The notes under the pieces: generated by a model
What the model saw: the letters and a program-made list of their open reading frames with translations, nothing else
Databases searched by the model: none
What the model was told of the DNA's origin: nothing
Made by a program: the position numbers and the translations under genes
Assembly (NCBI RefSeq): GCF_012911845.1
Contig: NZ_JAAXCU010000045.1
Location: 62,001-126,000 of the forward strand
Source of the DNA: Bacillus sp. RO2
GTDB lineage: Bacteria > Bacillota > Bacilli > Bacillales > Bacillaceae_I
Reading direction: 5' to 3'
DNA: 64,000 nucleotides
In this document: positions 59,114 through 64,000 of the stretch, one piece after another
Layout: each line of letters starts with the position of its first letter
Position numbering within the stretch: the first letter of the stretch is position 1

Positions 59114-59154
59114 AAAAGGGGACACGTAATGAGGAATTGCGTGTTCCCTTTTTT
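59114..59154 (+). terminator. Long hairpin between dnaD and nth
   Basis: AAAAGGGGACACGTAAT pairs with AATTGCGTGTTCCCTTTT (two wobbles), loop GAGG, T-run. Directly after the dnaD stop and 34 bp before nth. Confidence 0.9.
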
Positions 59155-59187
59155 ATCAATTATCGAGAGAAAGGCAGGACCTATGGA

Positions 59188-59841
59188 ATGTTAAACCTTA
59201 AACAAATAAAGGAAGTAGTAGATGTGATGGGAGAGATGTTTCCTGATGCACATTGCGAACTCAATCATAAAAACCCCTTCGAATTAGTAATTGCAGTCGC
59301 GTTGTCAGCTCAGTGTACAGATGCTCTTGTTAATAAAGTAACGAAGAACCTATTTGAAAAATACCAAAAGCCTGAGGATTACCTTGCCGTTACACTGGAA
59401 GAATTGCAACAAGATATTCGCTCTATTGGTCTTTATCGAAATAAAGCAAAAAATATTAGAAGTTTATGCCAACTTCTACTTGAAGAGTACAATGGTGAAG
59501 TTCCAAAAGACAGGGATGAACTCGTTAAACTTCCGGGTGTTGGTAGAAAAACAGCAAATGTAGTAGTTTCTGTTGCTTTTGGTGTCCCAGCTATCGCAGT
59601 GGACACACATGTAGAACGAGTTAGTAAGCGTTTAGGCATCTGTAAGTGGAAAGACAGCGTCTTAGAAGTAGAAAAGACGTTGATGAGAAAAATTCCAAAG
59701 GAAAAATGGTCTGACACGCATCACCGCCTTATTTTCTTTGGGAGATACCATTGTAAAGCACAGAATCCTCAATGTGAAAGCTGTCCTTTACTTGAAATGT
59801 GCAGAGAAGGTAAGAAGAGAATGAAGAAGAAGGTGGGCTAA
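59188..59841 (+). CDS. nth: Endonuclease III
   Basis: 217 residues. Base-excision repair glycosylase/AP lyase for oxidised pyrimidines. Helix-hairpin-helix LPGVGRKTANVVV with the catalytic Lys, VDTHVERVSKRLG with the catalytic Asp, and the 4Fe-4S loop C-x6-C-x2-C-x5-C in CKAQNPQCESCPLLEMC. ATG 59188 (MLNLKQIKEVV) follows AAGGCAGG; the longer frame from 59137 starts in the terminator. ypoC starts at the last base of nth. Confidence 0.96.
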   Translation: MLNLKQIKEVVDVMGEMFPDAHCELNHKNPFELVIAVALSAQCTDALVNKVTKNLFEKYQKPEDYLAVTLEELQQDIRSIGLYRNKAKNIRSLCQLLLEEYNGEVPKDRDELVKLPGVGRKTANVVVSVAFGVPAIAVDTHVERVSKRLGICKWKDSVLEVEKTLMRKIPKEKWSDTHHRLIFFGRYHCKAQNPQCESCPLLEMCREGKKRMKKKVG

Positions 59842-60344
59842 TGAAGATACCAGAAAGCTTTCTTCATCCCCATTTTTACTCGAATCAAGACTCCATTTCC
59901 ATAAAAACTTTTGATTCCAAAGATATCATAGAAGTCCCATTTAAGTTTGATATAGCATATTACCTGGGAGTAGCGCCAGATCAATTGCCTTGGGAGATGC
60001 CAAGTGATTCAATACCGCATATTCTCACTAGTTGGAAAGAGAAAGAAATTCTTTTAAACTCTCTTCACGAAGTAAGGAATCGAAAGGAAGCAAGGGAACA
60101 AATCCTGCTGCCAATTGCTTGGTTTCTGCAATTGCTATTTTGGATGAATGCGCAACCAGTACGAGGTTTGTTTGATTGGAAAAAAGAAGTGGAAAGGTTG
60201 AAATGGAAGCCGATAAACGTGGATGAGAGGTTGGAATTTGTCATTAAAAAACCTGAAATGTATCATTCATTTATTCAACTTCAACAGCTATACACCGAAT
60301 GCGCCAAGCTGTTTTATAAAATGAAGGCGTTAGAGAAGAAGTAA
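59841..60344 (+). CDS. ypoC: YpoC-like protein
   Basis: 167 residues, soluble, mostly helical, with PIAWFLQLLFWMNAQPVRGLFDW in the middle. Function unknown. ATG overlaps the nth stop (TAATG), so translation is coupled; the dnaD-nth-ypoC order is as in B. subtilis. Confidence 0.82.
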   Translation: MKIPESFLHPHFYSNQDSISIKTFDSKDIIEVPFKFDIAYYLGVAPDQLPWEMPSDSIPHILTSWKEKEILLNSLHEVRNRKEAREQILLPIAWFLQLLFWMNAQPVRGLFDWKKEVERLKWKPINVDERLEFVIKKPEMYHSFIQLQQLYTECAKLFYKMKALEKK

Positions 60345-60359
60345 ATCTAGACAATACAT

Positions 60360-60392
60360 AAAAAGGGCTACCCTCGTAGGTAGCCCTTTTTG
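60360..60392. terminator. Bidirectional terminator between ypoC and ponA
   Basis: Perfect 13-bp stem AAAAAGGGCTACC/GGTAGCCCTTTTT with CTCGTA loop, As on one side and Ts on the other; serves ypoC (plus) and ponA (minus). Confidence 0.93.
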
Positions 60393-60393
60393 C

Positions 60394-63081
60394 TTAATCG
60401 TTGTCTTCTTCTGAATTATTTCGTTGCCCATTTCTGTTTGTGTTGCTCTGTGTATTAGCATCATCAGACTCTTCCCCGTCGCCAGGAGGCTCTTCACCAT
60501 CACCAGGAGGTTCTTCACCATCACCAGGAGGTTCTTCGCCGTCGCCAGGAGGCTCTTCGCCATCGCCAGGAGGACCTTCGCCGTTACCAGGAGGCTCTTC
60601 GCCATCGCCAGGAGGCTCTTCCCCTTCACCAGGCGGGTTTGGAATCTCAGGAATGATACTTTCATCCTCTTCAACCAATTCAGGAATTGTTATAGTCTGC
60701 GTTGCTGCATCACTTCTATTTTCATTGTTTTCATCCTGTACTGCTATAATTTCAAAGGTGAAGGTAGCACCCGGATCTGGTGATTCCACAACCAATCCTA
60801 GATCTTTCGTTTCAGTGAGAGGTTGAGGGGAACCTTCATTAACAGCTACGTTTATTGTAAATGTCACACCTTCTAATCGTTCCTCAGGGTATTTCCAATT
60901 CAAATTGATAACATTTGCTTCTTCGTCATACTTTGCAGTGAAACCAGACGGAGTAGGTAGCTTATCATATTCTTTAGATACCTCTGTTGGTTCTGTTCCC
61001 TTCACAAAATATTCATTTGTAATTTGGTCAGATGGCGTGAACTGACTTGCTTTTAATGGTGGATTTGAACCTTTCTCTATTGCAACACGGACAACACTGT
61101 TTGGAACAGGGAAATCTGCTTTATCTTCGTTTGTCGTAGAGATGTTCTCCATTAATTGTTTGAAGATAATCCGTGATAGATACTGATCTTGGTTTACGCC
61201 GTTAATTGGTCGCAGATAATTATCTGTTCCGGTTCTTCTAAATCCAGTCCAAACTGCGGCCGTATATGTTGGGGTATACCCAGCAAACCAAGTGCTTGGA
61301 ACACCGCCTTCAGGTATCCCATATTCTGCAATTGTATCATCAGAGAAGTTTGTAGTTCCTGACTTTCCTGCAATATTCAATCCAGGAACATTTGCAGCGG
61401 TTGCTAATCCGTTTCTTACGGATGTTTTAAGCATATCAGTAATCATGAAAGCTGTGGAATCTTTCATCACTACTTCAGATTCTTTATTTAGGTTGACGCT
61501 AGTGCCATCCTGGAAGACGACTTTTGTCACGGCGAACGGTTCGGTATATACACCGCCACTTCCAAATGAACTGTATGCTCCAGCCATTTGAAGAGGGGAA
61601 ATACCGTTAGTAAATCCACCAATTGCATATGCTTCATTTATTTCTTCTTCAAGAGGTATGCCTAACTTAACTGCAAAATCCCTTGCTCTGTCCAAACCGA
61701 CTTCTTGAAGAGCTTTTAATGCCGGGATGTTACGAGAGTCGGCTATATGTTGTCTCATGCTAAGGAAACCTTTATGCTTGTTGTCCCAGTTATTAATCTC
61801 GGTTCCGGAAGAATAACTATAAGGTTCATCATTAATTTGATGATAGGTGGACCAATCCAAGTACTCAATTGCAGGAGCATAATCAAGAATTGGCTTAATC
61901 GCTGACGCTGGTTGCACCCTTATATCTGTAGCATAATTGGTCCCAGTCTTCATATGGTTTCTACCACCGCCAATGGCGCGAATCTCCCCACTTTGCGTAT
62001 CAATTAAGGCAATACCTGCTTGGTAGTCTTCATTTTCTAAATGCGGGATGCCACTCTCATCTGATAAAATGTATTCCACTTGTTCTTGTGCATTTACATC
62101 AAGTGTGGTGTAAATCTCCAGCCCATCTGCTTGAGGGTCTACATCGCCTAATTGATCAGAGATTTCCTCTATTACACGATCAATGAACGCGTTGTATTTA
62201 TTCGAGTAATTCGTTTTCTCTACATCGTCTGCTAGTGTCGAGTCTACTGGAATTGCTCTTGCTTCATCGGCTTCTTCCTCTGTAATTTTTCCATGCTTCA
62301 CCATTAGCGTCAGTACAATATTACGGCGCTGTTCAGCATTTTCAGGATTTGTAACAGGGTTATAATTGTTAGGACTTTGTGGGAGACCAGCAAGCATTGC
62401 TGCTTCATGCAATTCTAACTCGTCTAGAGATTTTCCATAGTAATTCTTTGCAGCATTGGAAATTCCATAAGCATAATTGGAAAAATAAATACGATTTAAG
62501 TACATTTCCAAAATTTCATCTTTGGTAAAACGGGATTCCAGTTGATAAGCCAAGTAGAATTCTTGTGCTTTTCTCTTTAAGGTTTTATCAGTAGATAAAA
62601 ATGATAATTTTACTAGCTGTTGAGTAATGGTACTCCCACCTTCAGCACCGAAGCCTCTTGTAACGTTTGCGAGTACTGCTCCAGCCAAACGTCTGTAATC
62701 TACACCATTATGTTCATAAAATCGAACATCCTCTGTAGCCAAGAAGGCATCTTTTACAAGGTCAGGAATTTCGTCAGAATCTACATATTCCCGAGCTTCG
62801 TGCCCGCCTATTTCAGCTGCCAGCTCACCGTCCATCCCATAAACTTTGGACGGTACAGGGACCTTAAGTAGCGTTTCGTCCAACGGTGGTGTGCTTTGGA
62901 CATAGTAAGCGAATGTTCCAATACCAGTTATTAATCCTACAATTCCTATAATAAGTGCGGATAAAAATATTTTCTTGAAAAGCCCTTTTTTGGGTCCTTT
63001 CTTTTGGGTGCCGGATTTGGCACTTCGTTCTTCTTCCATAGCTTTACGTCTTTGTTCTCTTGATTGATACTTTTCAGTCAT
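60394..63081 (-). CDS. ponA: Class A penicillin-binding protein 1
   Basis: 895 residues, minus strand. Bifunctional peptidoglycan synthase: cytoplasmic basic N-terminus, one membrane anchor (about 36-61), GT51 transglycosylase domain (about 75-250; ATEDVRFYEHNG with Glu117, GGSTITQQLVK), then the transpeptidase with SxxK at Ser393-Lys396 (PASAIKP), SRN at 449-451 and KSGT at 573-576. A fibronectin-type III-like domain follows (about 710-800). The last 80 residues are an extracellular low-complexity tail with eight PPGDGEE heptads, encoded by a 21-bp repeat. ATG with AGGCAGGTCTG upstream. recU lies just upstream on the same strand, the classical recU-ponA pair. Confidence 0.96.
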   Translation of the reverse strand: MTEKYQSREQRRKAMEEERSAKSGTQKKGPKKGLFKKIFLSALIIGIVGLITGIGTFAYYVQSTPPLDETLLKVPVPSKVYGMDGELAAEIGGHEAREYVDSDEIPDLVKDAFLATEDVRFYEHNGVDYRRLAGAVLANVTRGFGAEGGSTITQQLVKLSFLSTDKTLKRKAQEFYLAYQLESRFTKDEILEMYLNRIYFSNYAYGISNAAKNYYGKSLDELELHEAAMLAGLPQSPNNYNPVTNPENAEQRRNIVLTLMVKHGKITEEEADEARAIPVDSTLADDVEKTNYSNKYNAFIDRVIEEISDQLGDVDPQADGLEIYTTLDVNAQEQVEYILSDESGIPHLENEDYQAGIALIDTQSGEIRAIGGGRNHMKTGTNYATDIRVQPASAIKPILDYAPAIEYLDWSTYHQINDEPYSYSSGTEINNWDNKHKGFLSMRQHIADSRNIPALKALQEVGLDRARDFAVKLGIPLEEEINEAYAIGGFTNGISPLQMAGAYSSFGSGGVYTEPFAVTKVVFQDGTSVNLNKESEVVMKDSTAFMITDMLKTSVRNGLATAANVPGLNIAGKSGTTNFSDDTIAEYGIPEGGVPSTWFAGYTPTYTAAVWTGFRRTGTDNYLRPINGVNQDQYLSRIIFKQLMENISTTNEDKADFPVPNSVVRVAIEKGSNPPLKASQFTPSDQITNEYFVKGTEPTEVSKEYDKLPTPSGFTAKYDEEANVINLNWKYPEERLEGVTFTINVAVNEGSPQPLTETKDLGLVVESPDPGATFTFEIIAVQDENNENRSDAATQTITIPELVEEDESIIPEIPNPPGEGEEPPGDGEEPPGNGEGPPGDGEEPPGDGEEPPGDGEEPPGDGEEPPGDGEESDDANTQSNTNRNGQRNNSEEDND
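60482..60650 (-). repeat. 21-bp coding tandem repeat in the ponA tail
   Basis: CCAGGAGG (plus strand) recurs at 60482, 60503, 60524, 60545, 60566, 60587, 60608 and 60629: eight 21-bp units encoding PPGDGEE-type heptads. It also holds all six frames open, which creates false plus-strand frames. Confidence 0.93.
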
Positions 63082-63127
63082 GTTTCAGACCTGCCTTTCT
63101 TCACACATACAGTAATTCCGGAGCTAT

Positions 63128-63724
63128 TTAATAATACATGTCTATTATTTTGATGTAATCGATTCTTGGCTGATAACCTTGAGGAATCAAGTAGCCGTCC
63201 CGTTCGATTTCTTGTTTTGTAATAGACTTTCTTTCACCGGATTCTTTCCTTTCCCAATAATGAAATAACTTTTCGGCCGGAAGCAGATATACTTCATTAA
63301 AAAGACGGAACATTAATATGACGAAACAGATTCCATTTTGTTTCACGACTTGTCTCATATGTTGAATTTGATGTTCATGAAAGTTTTGGAGAGGGAAGGA
63401 AGTTTTGTTTTTCGTTTCCTTTGCCTCAAAATCAACATACCTTCCTTTGTACACTCCGTTAAAATCTGTTGTTGAGGCTTGTTTGAAGTATGCTTCTTTG
63501 ATTACGGCAGCACTTCTTTTTGGATAGTGCACATCAACTATCTGAATTGGTGTCGGTTTTTTATGGACAACAGCAATTCCTTGGTGGAGATAATACATGT
63601 TGGAATTATGGAGATCATCCTCTAAACTCATTCCTCTGTTGCCATACAATGTTGGACCAGTCTTTTTGGAAGGTGAACTGCTATTTGCCTGAAATACTTT
63701 ACCATTTGGGTATCGTATAGTCAT
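63128..63724 (-). CDS. recU: Holliday junction resolvase RecU
   Basis: 198 residues, minus strand. Resolves recombination junctions and modulates Rec[13 protein letters not shown] start, [50 protein letters not shown] with nuclease acidic residue, [26 protein letters not shown] (core catalytic Glu/Lys block) and the C-terminal PRIDYIKII. Followed by ponA 46 bp later, as in B. subtilis. Confidence 0.97.
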   Translation of the reverse strand: MTIRYPNGKVFQANSSSPSKKTGPTLYGNRGMSLEDDLHNSNMYYLHQGIAVVHKKPTPIQIVDVHYPKRSAAVIKEAYFKQASTTDFNGVYKGRYVDFEAKETKNKTSFPLQNFHEHQIQHMRQVVKQNGICFVILMFRLFNEVYLLPAEKLFHYWERKESGERKSITKQEIERDGYLIPQGYQPRIDYIKIIDMYY

Positions 63725-63818
63725 AAATTTCCCCCTCTAGACTAAAACTAATCTTATATTAGAAAAAAACGTCATCTTTTTGTAAACTTTGTCACTTTTT
63801 GTTTGAAAGGAGGAGGAT

Positions 63819-64000
63819 ATGTACGTGAAAAATAGTACTCTCTATTCGGTAATAAAAGAAAGAAGATCGACATACAAGTACTCCTTTCAAGAAAATAATT
63901 TTATCACTACTATTCAAAAAAATACAGCGAAATACAATGCTGACAATATTTCTAGGACAAAAGCCTATATTGATTATTATTATAGAAACAAAGAAATTCG
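63819..64000 (+). CDS. yppC: YppC-like DUF2515 protein (5' part, cut by window edge)
   Basis: ATG after a near-perfect GAAAGGAGGAGG site (63805-63815); open to the right edge (60 residues seen). It contains NADNISRTKAYIDYYYRNKEI, which matches the 'N..TRTKAY.DFY.RHPEIH' opening of the DUF2515 family; yppC is the next gene in B. subtilis. Divergent from recU. The protein's function is unknown. Confidence 0.72.
   Translation, partial: MYVKNSTLYSVIKERRSTYKYSFQENNFITTIQKNTAKYNADNISRTKAYIDYYYRNKEI

Noticed and set aside
60401-60826. Plus-strand open frames rich in Gly-Ser-Pro opposite ponA
   Set aside because: They are created by the 21-bp repeat that keeps all frames open; ponA on the minus strand is a complete, conserved gene.

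Overview
The window is a 64 kb piece of a low-to-moderate GC, endospore-forming Bacillaceae chromosome. Gene content and order match the Bacillus subtilis region from sleB/ypeB to ponA/recU almost gene for gene. Sporulation genes (sleB, ypeB, spoIVA, ypjB, the YIEGIA pair), strong Shine-Dalgarno sequences, frequent TTG and GTG starts, TRAP-regulated trp genes, bacillithiol genes and a menaquinone bc complex all point to a Bacillus relative rather than B. subtilis itself. I saw no rRNA, tRNA, prophage, transposase or CRISPR array.

Layout, left to right. (1) 1-4.1 kb: end of sleB, ypeB, the PilZ protein motI/ypfA, ypfB, cmk, plsC. (2) 4.4-6.7 kb: four-domain S1 protein and fni. (3) 7-15 kb: ypzI (short minus-strand gene), yphA, the YIEGIA protein with its small partner, der, gpsA, yphE, lipoprotein yphF, spoIVA with a sigma-E-type promoter. 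(4) 15.4-20 kb: hbs, folE-mtrB, hepS-menH-hepT, ndk. (5) 20.3-34.1 kb: cheR and the aromatic supraoperon aroC-aroB-aroH-trpEDCFBA-hisC-tyrA-aroA, with an 11-triplet TRAP site ahead of trpE; mtrB, encoding TRAP, lies 8 kb upstream. No trpG is in the operon. (6) 34.5-42.5 kb: an unrecognised 303-aa protein, ypiA, ypiB, ypiF, qcrABC, ypjA, ypjB and a zinc peptidase. (7) 42.5-49.6 kb: minus-strand YitT-family gene, then ypjD-dapB-mgsA-bshB1-bshA-cca-birA. (8) 49.6-55.7 kb: panBCD with a structured leader, a dinG homologue, ypmA, ypmB. (9) 55.7-64 kb: aspB, asnS, dnaD, nth, ypoC, minus-strand ponA and recU, and the start of a yppC-like gene.

The genes are mostly housekeeping and conserved. The unusual material is: a DinG homologue with an intact exonuclease domain but no recognisable helicase motor motifs; an amidohydrolase-like protein without metal ligands; three different intergenic tandem arrays (21, 52 and 41 bp periods) around the aromatic supraoperon; a family of MITE-like interspersed elements, including one apparently nested arrangement; and a perfect 16-bp terminator-like hairpin inside the fni coding sequence.
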